A stretch of DNA of 64,000 nt from VRUE01 sp963737575 (GCA_963737575.1 CAVTTJ010000005.1:186001-250000), one strand, 5' to 3'. Counted from the first letter of the stretch, positions 25,490 through 33,998 are shown. Program-made: numbers and translations. The notes: generated by a model from the letters alone, not told the origin.

Positions 25490-26635
25490 TCAGCAGCCTA
25501 GTTGGCGGGCGATCACCATTTGTTGGACCTCGTCGGTCCCCTCGCCGATCGTGAGGATCTTAGCGTCGCGGTAGAAGCGGCAGACCGGGTACTCCTCGAT
25601 GTATCCGTAGCCGCCGTGGATCTGGACCGCCTCCTCCGTCGCCCGCACCGCGAGCCGCCCGGTCAGGAGCTTCGCCTGGGCGGCGGTCAGCGTGAACGAC
25701 TCGCCGGCGTCCTTCTCGAGCGCCGCCCGCCAGGTCAGGAGCCGGGCGGCCTCGATCTGGGCCGAGAGGTCGGCGATCTTCGCCTGGATCGCCTGGTATT
25801 TCGAGATCGGCTGGCCGAAGGCGACCCGCTCCTTCGCGTAGGAGAGGGCCTCGTCGAGGGCGCCCTGCGCGAGCCCGACGCCCATCGCCGCGACCCCGAT
25901 CCGGCCGCCGTCGAGGATGTGGAGGAAGTTCTTGAAGCCGTCGCCGCGGCGCCCGAGCAGGCTCGACTCCGGAACCCGGCAGTCCTCGAAGGTCAGCGGC
26001 CGGGTGTCGGAGGCGTTCCAGCCCATCTTGCGATAGGCCTCGCCAACCTCGTATCCGGGGGTGCCGGTGGGGACGACAAGGTTCGAGATCTCGCGCCGCC
26101 CGTCGGCCCCGCCGGTCACCGCCGTGATCGAGACGCAGCCGGAGATCTCGGTCCCCGAATTGGTGATGAACTGCTTGGCGCCGTTGATCACCCATTCGCC
26201 CTCCTCGAGTTTCGCCGTGGTGCGGACGTTGCCCGCGTCGGAGCCCGCCTCGGGCTCGGTCAGCCCGAAGGAGGCCAGGCGCCTGCCGCTGCAGAGCTGC
26301 GGCAACCACTCGCGGCGCTGCTCGTCGGTTCCCCAGAGGTGGATCGGCATCGTCCCGAGGGAGGTGTGGGCGGCCATCGTGATGCAGACGGAGGAGTCGA
26401 CCCGGGCGAGCTCTTCGACCGCCAGCGCATAGGTGAGGGTGTCGGCGCCGCCGCCGCCGTACTCCTGCGGGAATGGGATCCCCATCAGCCCGAGCGCGCC
26501 CATCTTCTCGACGATCTCGTACGGGAACCGCTTCTCGCGGTCGAGCACCTCGGCGACCGGCGCGACCTCCTGGCGGGCGAAGTCGCGGACGGTTTCGCGC
26601 AGCAGCCGCTGCTCGTCGCTCAGCTCGAAGTTCAC
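25490..26635 (-). CDS. Acyl-CoA dehydrogenase
   Basis: The 381-residue flavoprotein matches the acyl-CoA dehydrogenase family end to end: FELSDEQRLLRETVRDFAR, SFGLTEPEAGSD, the catalytic-region sequence IHGGYGYIEEYPVCRFYRDAKI with the Glu base, and TIGEGTDEVQQMVIAR. It oxidises acyl-CoA to enoyl-CoA, passing electrons to ETF (genes at 37261-39029). GTG 26635 is preferred; the frame stays open upstream through a non-coding hairpin region. The Glu position suggests a short/medium-chain type, but chain length cannot be fixed from reading. Confidence 0.93.
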   Translation of the reverse strand: MNFELSDEQRLLRETVRDFARQEVAPVAEVLDREKRFPYEIVEKMGALGLMGIPFPQEYGGGGADTLTYALAVEELARVDSSVCITMAAHTSLGTMPIHLWGTDEQRREWLPQLCSGRRLASFGLTEPEAGSDAGNVRTTAKLEEGEWVINGAKQFITNSGTEISGCVSITAVTGGADGRREISNLVVPTGTPGYEVGEAYRKMGWNASDTRPLTFEDCRVPESSLLGRRGDGFKNFLHILDGGRIGVAAMGVGLAQGALDEALSYAKERVAFGQPISKYQAIQAKIADLSAQIEAARLLTWRAALEKDAGESFTLTAAQAKLLTGRLAVRATEEAVQIHGGYGYIEEYPVCRFYRDAKILTIGEGTDEVQQMVIARQLGC

Positions 26636-26662
26636 CCGCGGCAGCCTAGTGCCGGCTCGAGC

Positions 26663-26789
26663 GGTGGGGGAGGTGGGGGTGTCCGCCCGAAGGGCGGCGT
26701 CCTGTTTCTCGCCCCACTCACTCGGTCGGTAGTCACAGACATAACTGGCGAGAAACCCAGCGCGAGGCGGACACCCCCCACCTCCCACC
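26663..26789 (-). repeat. Long imperfect hairpin between aldehyde dehydrogenase and acyl-CoA dehydrogenase genes
   Basis: The arm 26663-26687 is nearly complementary to 26766-26789 (two small bulges). Inside it TTTCTCGCC (26705-26713) pairs with GGCGAGAAA (26747-26755), and CCGCCC-GAA-GGGCGG (26683-26697) makes a separate stem. It abuts the aldehyde dehydrogenase stop codon and separates two genes of the same strand. No U-tract follows, so it is not a standard terminator; an mRNA processing element or palindromic repeat is possible. Confidence 0.75.
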
Positions 26790-28225
26790 TACAGCTGGAG
26801 GGACTTCACCTGCAGCAGCTCCTCGATTGCGTAGCGGCCGTTCTCGCGGCCGTGGCCCGACTGCTTGTAGCCGCCGAAGGGGGCGATCGGGTTGTAGGCG
26901 CCGCCGTTGATCTCGATCTGGCCGGTACGGATGCGGCGGGCGACGGCGATCGCGTGGTCCTGGTCGGCCGACCAGACGCCGCCGGCGAGACCATAGGTGG
27001 AGTCGTTGGCGATCCGGATCGCGTCGTCCTCGTCCTCGTAGGGCTGGATCGCGAGGACCGGGCCGAAGATCTCCTCCTGGGCGATCGTCATCTCCGGCGC
27101 GACGTCGGAGAAGACCGTGGGGCGGACGAAGTAGCCACGGTCGAGCCCCTCGGGCGGCTCGACGCCGCCGGTGAGGAGCTTCGCCCCTTCGCCCTGGCCC
27201 TTCTCGATGTAGCCGCGGACCCGCTCGCGCTGGGTCTCGGATACGAGCGGGCCGAGCCGTGTCGACTCCTCGAACGGATCGCCCGGGGTGAAGGCCTCGG
27301 CGGCGGCGACGGCGATCTGCTCGGCTTCGGCGAGCTTCCCGCTCGGCACCAGCATCCGGGTCAGGGCGCTGCAGGTCTGGCCCGAGTTCAGGTAGCACTT
27401 GCCGACCCCGTCGGGGATCGCGCGCTCGAGCTCGGCGTCGTCGAGGATCACGTTCGGGGACTTGCCGCCGAGCTCCATCGCGACCGGCTTCACCGTCGCC
27501 GAGGCCAGCTCGGAGACGCGGCGGCCGGCGCGGGTCGAGCCGGTGAACGAAACCATGTCGACCCCGGGGTGGCCGGCGATCGCCTCGCCGACGACGGGAC
27601 CGGTGCCGGTGACGAGGTTGAAGACCCCGGCGGGAAGTCCGGCGGCCTCGATCACCTCGGCGAGGATGAAGGCGTTGAGGGGGACGACCTCGCTCGGCTT
27701 GAGGACGACCGTGCAGCCCGCCGCCAGCGCCGGGGCGACCTTGGCGGCGATCTGGTTCAGGGGGTAGTTCCAGGGCGTGATCGCGCCGAGGACCCCGGCC
27801 GGCTCGCGCAGGACCCGCGAGTTGCCGATCTCCTCCTCCCAGCGGACTTCCTCCATCAGGCTCGGCATCGCCGCGAACTGCGCGGTCGGCAGGCCCGCCT
27901 GGATGATCTCGCTCAGTTTGAGCGGCATCCCGAGCTCCTGGGAGATCGTCGCCGCGATCTCCTCCGAGCGCTCGCCGAGACCGGCGGCGATCGCGCCGAG
28001 GTAGCCGGCGCGCTCCTCGCGCGAGGTCTGCGACCAGGAGTCGAAGGCATCGCGGGCGGCGCGCACGGCACGGTCGGCGTCTCCGGTGCCGCAGGCGGGG
28101 ATCGAGCCCATGACCTCCTCGGTGGTCGAGTTGATCACCTCGATCGTCTCCGACCCCTCCGGCTCCACCCACTCGCCGCCGATGAAGATCCGGTCCCGGA
28201 CCTGGACCTCAGCCGTCGTCGCCAT
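26789..28225 (-). CDS. NAD(P)-dependent aldehyde dehydrogenase
   Basis: The 478-residue protein is a class 3-like ALDH superfamily member: GAITPWNYPLNQIAAKVAPAL cofactor region, FTGSTRAGRRV, MELGGKSPNVI with the general-base Glu, and NSGQTCSALTR carrying the catalytic Cys. It oxidises an unidentified aldehyde to the acid in the cytosol. The ATG at 28225 follows a GGGCGAGAT stretch. It sits 11 nt downstream of an HxlR regulator on the same strand, which may control it. Confidence 0.94.
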   Translation of the reverse strand: MATTAEVQVRDRIFIGGEWVEPEGSETIEVINSTTEEVMGSIPACGTGDADRAVRAARDAFDSWSQTSREERAGYLGAIAAGLGERSEEIAATISQELGMPLKLSEIIQAGLPTAQFAAMPSLMEEVRWEEEIGNSRVLREPAGVLGAITPWNYPLNQIAAKVAPALAAGCTVVLKPSEVVPLNAFILAEVIEAAGLPAGVFNLVTGTGPVVGEAIAGHPGVDMVSFTGSTRAGRRVSELASATVKPVAMELGGKSPNVILDDAELERAIPDGVGKCYLNSGQTCSALTRMLVPSGKLAEAEQIAVAAAEAFTPGDPFEESTRLGPLVSETQRERVRGYIEKGQGEGAKLLTGGVEPPEGLDRGYFVRPTVFSDVAPEMTIAQEEIFGPVLAIQPYEDEDDAIRIANDSTYGLAGGVWSADQDHAIAVARRIRTGQIEINGGAYNPIAPFGGYKQSGHGRENGRYAIEELLQVKSLQL

Positions 28226-28236
28226 ATCTCGCCCTC

Positions 28237-28722
28237 CTAGTGGTCGCTGACCCGTCCCGCCAAAGCTACCGCTCCGACGCCGGGGCCGGGTAGCGCCTTC
28301 GCATCGCGCGCCTGGAGGGTCTCGCCGCAGCGGGCGCAGACGCCGCGGTCGCTGACCGGGCCACCGCACTCCTTGTGGACGATCAGCATCGGCCGGCCCT
28401 CGGGGTAGTCGGTGTGCCGGTCGCCCCAGCCGAGCAGGGAGATCAGCGCCGGCCAGAGATCGAGGCCCTTCTCGGTCAGGAAGTATTCGTAGCGCTCGGG
28501 GCCCTCCTGGTATGGGCGGCGCTCGAGGATGTCCTCGTCGACCAGCCGCTGGAGCCGCGCCGAGAGGACGTTGCGGGCGACGCCGAGGCTCTTCTGGAGC
28601 TCGTCGAAGCGGCGGTGCCCGAGCATCACATCGCGGACGATCAGCAGCGTCCAGCGCTCGCCGACCACCTCCAGCGCCTTGGCGATCGAGCAGGTCTGGC
28701 CGGGATAGTCGTGGCGGAGCAC
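28237..28722 (-). CDS. HxlR-family regulator with C-terminal zinc-ribbon-like segment
   Basis: The 161-residue protein begins with CSIAKALEVVGERWTLLIVRDVMLG, the HxlR helix-turn-helix core, with FLTEKGLDLWP wing. A C-terminal extension has HKECGGPVSDRGVCARCG, a CxxC-type pair that could bind zinc. It is divergent from a small ORF and thioesterase gene, and a 15-bp palindrome lies in the 121-nt gap, so it probably represses that promoter and may also control the aldehyde dehydrogenase downstream. Confidence 0.88.
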   Translation of the reverse strand: MLRHDYPGQTCSIAKALEVVGERWTLLIVRDVMLGHRRFDELQKSLGVARNVLSARLQRLVDEDILERRPYQEGPERYEYFLTEKGLDLWPALISLLGWGDRHTDYPEGRPMLIVHKECGGPVSDRGVCARCGETLQARDAKALPGPGVGAVALAGRVSDH

Positions 28723-28744
28723 GACTGTGATCTTGGCACATTAG

Positions 28745-28774
28745 GTTGCTTCAAGCAACTCACTGGTCTATGTT
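28745..28774 (+). promoter_or_regulatory. Promoter with overlapping palindromic operator (HxlR target candidate)
   Basis: TTGCTT (28746-28751) and TATGTT (28769-28774) are spaced by 17 nt. The -35 lies inside the perfect palindrome GTTGCTTCAAGCAAC (28745-28759). A second inverted repeat, GGGTT (28777-28781) and AACCC (28791-28795), follows the -10. The arrangement fits repression of the thioesterase operon by the divergent HxlR protein. Confidence 0.6.
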
Positions 28775-28843
28775 CCGGGTTGCATTACGAAACCCAGCCG
28801 ATGACACGCGAGAACACGAGTCCGAGCTGACAGGAGGCCGGCC

Positions 28844-28996
28844 ATGAAGCTGATATCGCGCACCCACAGACACCGACACCCAACGAAGGCTCCGAGGATC
28901 TCGATCAGCCAGGCCGAGATCACCGCCGACCTCCACTACCCGGCAGCACGTCGCGGGGCCGACGCAGCCGCGATCCGCACGCTGCGACCGCGCTGA
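28844..28996 (+). CDS. Small basic protein, 50 residues, unknown
   Basis: An ATG at 28844 preceded by AGGAGG (7 nt spacing, the best Shine-Dalgarno in this neighbourhood) opens a 50-codon frame ending in TGA that overlaps the thioesterase start (TGATG). The product is rich in Arg, His and Ala, and has no membrane helix. It may be a leader peptide for translational coupling or a real small protein. The thioesterase has no ribosome site of its own, which supports translation of this frame. Confidence 0.55.
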   Translation: MKLISRTHRHRHPTKAPRISISQAEITADLHYPAARRGADAAAIRTLRPR

Positions 28997-29553
28997 TGGC
29001 GCAGACAGACGCAGGGACGGCCGCCGAGGCGGCCGCGGCGTTCGCGGAAGCGGACCCGACCTCGAGCCGCAGCCGCACGATCGTCTGGCAGGACCCGGTG
29101 CCGACCGCGGCTGCGGGGGCGACGATGAGCGGCCTCGAGTACATGACCGCGGTCATCGAGGCGACGGTCCCGCCGCCGCCGATCGCCGTCCTGATGAGGC
29201 TGCGCCCGATCGAGATCGAGGAGGGCCGCGTCGTCTTCGAGGGCGAGCCCGGCGAGGAGCACTACAACCCGATCGGCGTCGTCCACGGCGGCTACGCCGC
29301 GACGCTGCTCGACTCGGCGCTCGGCTGCGCGGTCCACACGACCCTGCCGGCCGGGGTCGCCTACACCTCGCTCGGCCTCGAGACCAAGTACCTGCGGCCG
29401 ATCACGCGCGACACGGGCCGCGTCCTCTGCGAGGCGAAAGTCGTCCATCGCGGCCGGCGCCAGGCGACCGCCGAGGCCACGCTGACCTCCGCCGAGAGCG
29501 GCAAGGTCCTCGCCTCGGGCACCTCGACCTGCATGGTGCTGGGCGAAATATAG
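28996..29553 (+). CDS. PaaI-type hotdog-fold acyl-CoA thioesterase
   Basis: The 185-residue protein has a C-terminal hotdog domain with YNPIGVVHGGYAATLLDSALG (the HGG oxyanion region and catalytic Asp) and YLRPITRDTGRVLCEAKVVHRGRR, characteristic of PaaI/YbaW-type thioesterases. It hydrolyses an acyl- or aryl-CoA in the cytosol. The first 60 residues are poorly conserved in type, so the real start might be internal (a Met lies at about residue 43). It is coupled to the small ORF upstream. Confidence 0.88.
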   Translation: MAQTDAGTAAEAAAAFAEADPTSSRSRTIVWQDPVPTAAAGATMSGLEYMTAVIEATVPPPPIAVLMRLRPIEIEEGRVVFEGEPGEEHYNPIGVVHGGYAATLLDSALGCAVHTTLPAGVAYTSLGLETKYLRPITRDTGRVLCEAKVVHRGRRQATAEATLTSAESGKVLASGTSTCMVLGEI

Positions 29554-29591
29554 CGTTTGCGCAATAAGCACATATTCGCTATATTTAGCTC
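29546..29591 (+). promoter_or_regulatory. Promoter-operator of the XRE/nucleotidyltransferase pair
   Basis: TTGCGC (29557-29562) and TATATT (29580-29585) are 17 nt apart, and the GTG start lies 6 nt after the -10, so the transcript should be leaderless. Perfect 10-nt inverted repeats AAATATAGCG (29546-29555) and CGCTATATTT (29577-29586) flank the spacer and overlap both core elements, ideal for autorepression by the encoded XRE protein. Confidence 0.65.
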
Positions 29592-29924
29592 GTGAAGAGC
29601 CCGGGACAGCTGCTGAAAGAGGCCAGGCGCCGGCACGGCGTGAGCCAGAAGCGCCTCGCGATGCGCGCCGGAACCACCCAGTCGGCAATCTCACGGATCG
29701 AGCGCGACCGGGTGTCGCCCTCGGTCGACACGCTGCACGAGCTGCTCTACCTGCTCGGGGAGGACCTGACCCTCGGGGCGGAGGAGCGGGACTTTGGGAT
29801 CGATCGGACGCTGAATGCCGAGAACCTCGCAATCTCACCTTCCCGGCGGGTGCAGAAGGGGCTGGCGTTCGCCGATTTCGTGCGCCGCAACCGCCCGACT
29901 CGTCCAAATCCCACGGCGGCATAG
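29592..29924 (+). CDS. XRE-family helix-turn-helix regulator (antitoxin-like)
   Basis: The 110-residue protein has a Cro/CI-type HTH at residues 4-60: LLKEARRRHGVSQKRLAMRAGTTQSAISRIERDR. The C-terminal half is basic. The GTG start has no Shine-Dalgarno and sits at the expected transcription start. The next gene, a nucleotidyltransferase, begins at the base after its stop codon. Such HTH-nucleotidyltransferase pairs occur as toxin-antitoxin or defence modules (AbiE/MNT-like), which makes this the likely repressor and possible antitoxin. Confidence 0.88.
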   Translation: MKSPGQLLKEARRRHGVSQKRLAMRAGTTQSAISRIERDRVSPSVDTLHELLYLLGEDLTLGAEERDFGIDRTLNAENLAISPSRRVQKGLAFADFVRRNRPTRPNPTAA

Positions 29925-30452
29925 ATGGACGAGCCGAGCGGCATCGACGTCCCGCTCGACGCCGACGCCCTGCTGCGCCCCCTGAGACGGAACGGAGTCG
30001 ATTTCGTACTCATAGGCGGCATCGCGGGTCTGATTCACGGCTCGGCCTATCCAACTTATGACCTCGACATCGCCTACTCACGCGATGGCGCCAATCTGGC
30101 GAGGCTGGCCTCGGCGCTGGAGGAAATCGGAGTGACGTTGCGCGGTGCACCCTCAAACCTGCCGTTCACGCCCGACGCCGCGACCTTGGAGGCCGGCGCA
30201 AATTTCACGTTCGTCACAGCCCACGGCAGCTTCGACATCCTCGGATATGTCCCTGGCATCTCCGACTACGACGACCTGCGGCGCGAGGCCAATGTCCAGG
30301 AGATCGATGGGATCGATGTCCGCGTCGCTTCGATCGACCACTTGATCGCGATGAAGCGCGCCGCGAACCGGACCAAGGACAGGCTGATGGTCGAGGAGTA
30401 CATCGTGATCGCCGACGAGCAGCGGCGCCTCGCCGAGGCGGCTGACGACTGA
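29925..30452 (+). CDS. Nucleotidyltransferase-fold protein (AbiEii/MNT-like)
   Basis: The 175-residue protein shows the nucleotidyltransferase signature VLIGGIAGLIHGSAYPTYDLDIAYSR, with G-S preceding the metal-binding D-x-D pair (Asp in DLDI), and a downstream third acidic strand (FDILGYV). The C-terminal ASIDHLIAMKRAANRTKD helix is typical of AbiEii/DUF6036-type proteins. It may transfer nucleotides to RNA or protein as a toxin, or act in another way. It is translated directly after the XRE gene and ends 1 nt from the convergent aminopeptidase stop. Confidence 0.85.
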   Translation: MDEPSGIDVPLDADALLRPLRRNGVDFVLIGGIAGLIHGSAYPTYDLDIAYSRDGANLARLASALEEIGVTLRGAPSNLPFTPDAATLEAGANFTFVTAHGSFDILGYVPGISDYDDLRREANVQEIDGIDVRVASIDHLIAMKRAANRTKDRLMVEEYIVIADEQRRLAEAADD

Positions 30453-30453
30453 G

Positions 30454-31917
30454 TCAGCCGCCGAGTCGGCGCGCCAACTCGACCAGCAGGCGGACTCCGT
30501 AGCCGCTGGCGGCATCGCCGGTGTAGGGGCGGCCGACGTCCCAGGCGGTGCCGGCGATGTCGACGTGGGCCCAGGGGGTCCCGTCGACGAACTCCTCGAG
30601 GAACGAGCCGGCGTAGATCGTCCCCGCCTTGCGCTTCTCCGAGGCGTTGGTCAGGTCGGCGACCCGGCCGGTCGTGATCTCCTTGTACTCGGGGTGGAGG
30701 GGGAGGCGCCAGACCAGCTCGCCGGTGGTGCCGCCGGCGCCGTCGACCTCGGCGGCGAGGTCGTCGTCGTTGGAGATCAGCGCCGCGTAGGTCGAGCCGA
30801 GCGCGATCAGGACGGCGCCGGTGAGCGTCGCCAGGTCGACGATCCGCTCGGCGCCGAGCTCGACCGCGTAGGCGAGGGCGTCGGCGAGGATCAGGCGGCC
30901 CTCGGCGTCGGTGTTGTTGACCTCGACCGTCTTGCCGTTGTACTGGGTGATGATGTCGCCGGGCTTCGTCGCCGTCCCCGAGGGCATGTTCTCGGTCGAC
31001 GGTATGACCGCGATGACGTCGATCGGGAGCTCGAGCTCGGCGATCGCGGCGACCGCCTGCAGCACCGCGGCGGCGCCCGACATGTCCATTTTCATGTCCT
31101 GCATACCGGCCGAGGGCTTGAGCGAGATCCCGCCGGTGTCGAAGGTGACGCCCTTTCCGACCAGGCCCAGCGTCGGCCCCGAGCCGCCTCCCTCGTAGCG
31201 CAGGACGATCAGCTGCGGCTCCTCCTCCGACCCCTGGCTTACCGCGACCAGGCCGCCCATCTTCTTCTCGATCATCTGCTCGCGGCCGAGCACGTCGGCG
31301 CTCACCGTCGGGTGGGCGGAGGCGATCTCGCGGGCGCGGCGGCCGAGGTAGGAGGGGGTCGCGACGTTCGAGGGCAGGCCCTGGAGGTCGCGGGCCCGGT
31401 TCTGGGCCTCGGCGCAGATGCGCGCCGCCTCGGCGGCGTCGCCGATGTCGGCGCTCCCGACCAGGGTCAGCGAATCGATCTCGGGCGGGGCCGGGTCGTC
31501 GGGGTCGGGGGTCCGGAACTGGTCGAAGCGGTAGGAGCCGAGGATCGTGCCGGTCACCAGGCCCTCGGCGGTTGCGGCGTCGTCGTCGGAGGCCGGCAGG
31601 AGCCAGGCGATCGACCTCGCCTCCAGCCGGAGTGCCTCCTTGGCGGCGAGGGCAGCCGCGACCCGGGCCCGCTCGGCGTCCATCTCCTCGTGCTTTCCGA
31701 GGCCGACGACCAGCGCGCGGGCGGGCTTCTCCGGGTGGAACAGGGCGAGCTTCCGGTAGCCGCCCCTCGCGTCGGCGGCACCCGGGGCGTCGGCCAGCGC
31801 CGCCGGTAGCTCCCCGTCCTCGTGCAGCCCGAGCACGAGTAGGTCGGCCTCGACCTCGGCCGGCTCCGCCTGTCTCGATTCCACCTGCACCGCGCCCGAG
31901 TCTATGCGGTTGCGCAC
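30454..31917 (-). CDS. pepA: Leucyl aminopeptidase (M17 family)
   Basis: The 487-residue protein has the catalytic C-terminal M17 domain: VGKGVTFDTGGISLKPS, the MKMDMSGAA metal/Lys region, NTDAEGRLILADAL signature and a C-terminal HVDIAGTAW. Two metal ions are bound by the conserved Lys/Asp/Glu set. It removes N-terminal residues from peptides in the cytosol. The start is uncertain: GTG at 31917, 31890 or 31884 are all in frame, and none has a strong ribosome site. Confidence 0.93.
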   Translation of the reverse strand: MRNRIDSGAVQVESRQAEPAEVEADLLVLGLHEDGELPAALADAPGAADARGGYRKLALFHPEKPARALVVGLGKHEEMDAERARVAAALAAKEALRLEARSIAWLLPASDDDAATAEGLVTGTILGSYRFDQFRTPDPDDPAPPEIDSLTLVGSADIGDAAEAARICAEAQNRARDLQGLPSNVATPSYLGRRAREIASAHPTVSADVLGREQMIEKKMGGLVAVSQGSEEEPQLIVLRYEGGGSGPTLGLVGKGVTFDTGGISLKPSAGMQDMKMDMSGAAAVLQAVAAIAELELPIDVIAVIPSTENMPSGTATKPGDIITQYNGKTVEVNNTDAEGRLILADALAYAVELGAERIVDLATLTGAVLIALGSTYAALISNDDDLAAEVDGAGGTTGELVWRLPLHPEYKEITTGRVADLTNASEKRKAGTIYAGSFLEEFVDGTPWAHVDIAGTAWDVGRPYTGDAASGYGVRLLVELARRLGG

Positions 31918-32017
31918 GCAGCCCGGCGCGTCCTCGCGCTATCTTTCCCGGGAGTGGGCCAGGCGGCCCTTACCCGAGCCGAGACCCGGCACAACCACGT
32001 AAGAAAGGCAGCCAGAT

Positions 32018-33202
32018 ATGCCCAGCACAGTCATCCTCGGTACCGCGCGCACCCCGTTCGGCAAGATGGGCGGGACGCTCTCCTCCCTCGACGCCACCGA
32101 CCTCGGCGGCCACGCGATCACGGCGGCGCTGGAGCGCTCCGCGGTCGACCCGGAGCAGGTCGACGAGGTCGTGTTCGGCCAGGTCCTCCAGGCCGGCCAG
32201 GGCCAGATCCCATCGCGCCAGGCGCAGATCAAGGGCGGGATCCCGAAGGAGGTCCCCTCGGAGACGATCAACAAGGTCTGCGCCTCGGGCATGCGCTCGA
32301 TCGGCATCGCCGACATGGCGATCCGCGCCGGTGACACCGAGGTCGTCGTCACCGGCGGCATGGAGTCGATGAGCCAGGCCCCGCACCTCCTGCCCGGCGC
32401 CCGCTTCGGGTACCGGATGGGCCACGTCGAGATGATCGACTCGATGGTCCACGACGGGCTCACAAACCCCTTCACCGAAAAGCAGATGATCAACGAGGCG
32501 AGCGACGTCTCGAACGAGCTCGAGATCACCCGCGCCGACATGGACCGCTTCGCCGAGCGCTCGCACCGGCTCGCGGCCGACGCCACCGACGCAGGCCGGC
32601 TCGCCGATGAGATCACCGGCGTCACCGTCAAGTCCCGCAAGGGCGAGAACACGATCGAGGCCGACGAGGCGATCCGGCCGGAGACCACGGTCGAGACGCT
32701 CGCCGGGCTGCGCGCGATCGGCGGCGAGGACGCGACCCACACCGCCGGCAACGCGCCCGGCGTCAACGACGGAGCGGGCGCCGTGATAGTCGCATCCTCG
32801 GAGTGGGCCGAGCGCGAGGGCAAGACGCCGCTGGCGACGGTCCTCTCATACGGGACGGTCGCCGACGACTTCCCCTACCTCGCGAAGACGCCGGCCAACG
32901 CCTCCATGCAGGCGCTGGAGAAGATCGGCAAGACGCCGGAGGACGTCGACCTCTGGGAGATCAACGAGGCCTTCGCCTCCGTCGCCCTCAACTCGATGCG
33001 CATGTTGCGGCTCGACGAGGACCGGGTCAACGTCAACGGCGGCGCGATCGCCCTAGGCCACCCGATCGGCGCCTCGGGCGCCCGCATCGTCGGCAGCCTT
33101 GTGCACGAGCTCGGCCGCCGGGGCGGAGGCCTCGGCGTCGCCGCGATCTGCAGCGGCGGCGGCCAGGGCGACGCGATCGTGATCGAGGTCGCCGGCTCCT
33201 AG
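32018..33202 (+). CDS. Acetyl-CoA C-acetyltransferase (thiolase)
   Basis: The 394-residue protein carries all thiolase signatures: INKVCASGMRSI with the nucleophilic Cys (about residue 89), NVNGGAIALGHPIGASGAR with the His, and CSGGGQGDA with the second catalytic Cys. It interconverts acetoacetyl-CoA and acetyl-CoA, or cleaves 3-ketoacyl-CoA in beta-oxidation. AAAGG lies 9-10 nt before the ATG. The nearby ETF and acyl-CoA dehydrogenase genes fit a fatty or branched-acid degradation context. Confidence 0.95.
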   Translation: MPSTVILGTARTPFGKMGGTLSSLDATDLGGHAITAALERSAVDPEQVDEVVFGQVLQAGQGQIPSRQAQIKGGIPKEVPSETINKVCASGMRSIGIADMAIRAGDTEVVVTGGMESMSQAPHLLPGARFGYRMGHVEMIDSMVHDGLTNPFTEKQMINEASDVSNELEITRADMDRFAERSHRLAADATDAGRLADEITGVTVKSRKGENTIEADEAIRPETTVETLAGLRAIGGEDATHTAGNAPGVNDGAGAVIVASSEWAEREGKTPLATVLSYGTVADDFPYLAKTPANASMQALEKIGKTPEDVDLWEINEAFASVALNSMRMLRLDEDRVNVNGGAIALGHPIGASGARIVGSLVHELGRRGGGLGVAAICSGGGQGDAIVIEVAGS

Positions 33203-33212
33203 CCTGGGACTG

Positions 33213-33998
33213 ATGTCCCGCGCGGCCGCCTTCTTCGATCTCGACAAGACCCTGATGGCGGGGTCGAGCGGGATGCAGTTCGCGAGGGTCGCCACCCGGC
33301 ACGGGATCGTCGGGCGCAGGCAGCTGATGAGCTGGGCCGTGGAGCATCTGCGCTACCGGCTGCGGGGGACGACGGACGCGCGAACTAAAGAGGTGCTGCG
33401 TGTCGCCCGCGAGGTGATCGCGGGCGTCCCGGTGCGGTCGATCGAACGGATGAACCCCGAGGTGCTGGCGGCGATCCTGCCGCGCGTCTATCCGCAGATG
33501 CTCGAGGAGGTCTACGGCCACCAGGACGCCGGGCGGGCGACCTTCATAGTCAGCGCCGCCGGCAACGGGGTCGTCGAGCCCCTCGCCCGTGTGCTCGGGA
33601 TGGACGGCGGAATCGGGACCCGCTACGAGGTCGACGGAGACGGCGCCTTCACCGGACGCTTCGATGGGCCCTTCGTCTACGGGCCGGGCAAGGTCGAGGC
33701 GATGGAGGCCTTCTCGGCCGAGCACGAGATCGATCTCGAGCGGTCCTACGCCTACTCGGACTCGCTCTCCGACCTGCCGATGCTGCGCGCCGTCGGGCAC
33801 CCGGTCGCCGTCAACCCCGACCCGGCGCTGGCCGAGATCGCGGGCGAAGAGGGCTGGGAGCTGATGCGCTTCGAGCGTCTCGGCCGGCGGCTGGTGGCGG
33901 TCGTCGTCACAGCGCTCGCGACGGTCGCCGGCTTCGGCGCGTCGCGGATCGCGGCCCGCCGCAAGGCGCCGCCGCGCCGCTTTCCGCCCCGCCGCTAG
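33213..33998 (+). CDS. HAD-IB family phosphatase, membrane-anchored
   Basis: The 261-residue protein belongs to the SerB-like HAD-IB subfamily: FFDLDKTLM (nucleophile Asp), FIVSAAGNG (motif II Ser) and YAYSDSLSDLPML (motif IV Asp pair). A C-terminal hydrophobic helix (about residues 228-247) followed by a basic tail suggests a membrane anchor. It probably dephosphorylates a small phosphoester, perhaps a lysophosphatidate or phosphoserine. It starts 10 nt after the thiolase and shares its stop CTAG with the convergent patatin gene. Confidence 0.88.
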   Translation: MSRAAAFFDLDKTLMAGSSGMQFARVATRHGIVGRRQLMSWAVEHLRYRLRGTTDARTKEVLRVAREVIAGVPVRSIERMNPEVLAAILPRVYPQMLEEVYGHQDAGRATFIVSAAGNGVVEPLARVLGMDGGIGTRYEVDGDGAFTGRFDGPFVYGPGKVEAMEAFSAEHEIDLERSYAYSDSLSDLPMLRAVGHPVAVNPDPALAEIAGEEGWELMRFERLGRRLVAVVVTALATVAGFGASRIAARRKAPPRRFPPRR

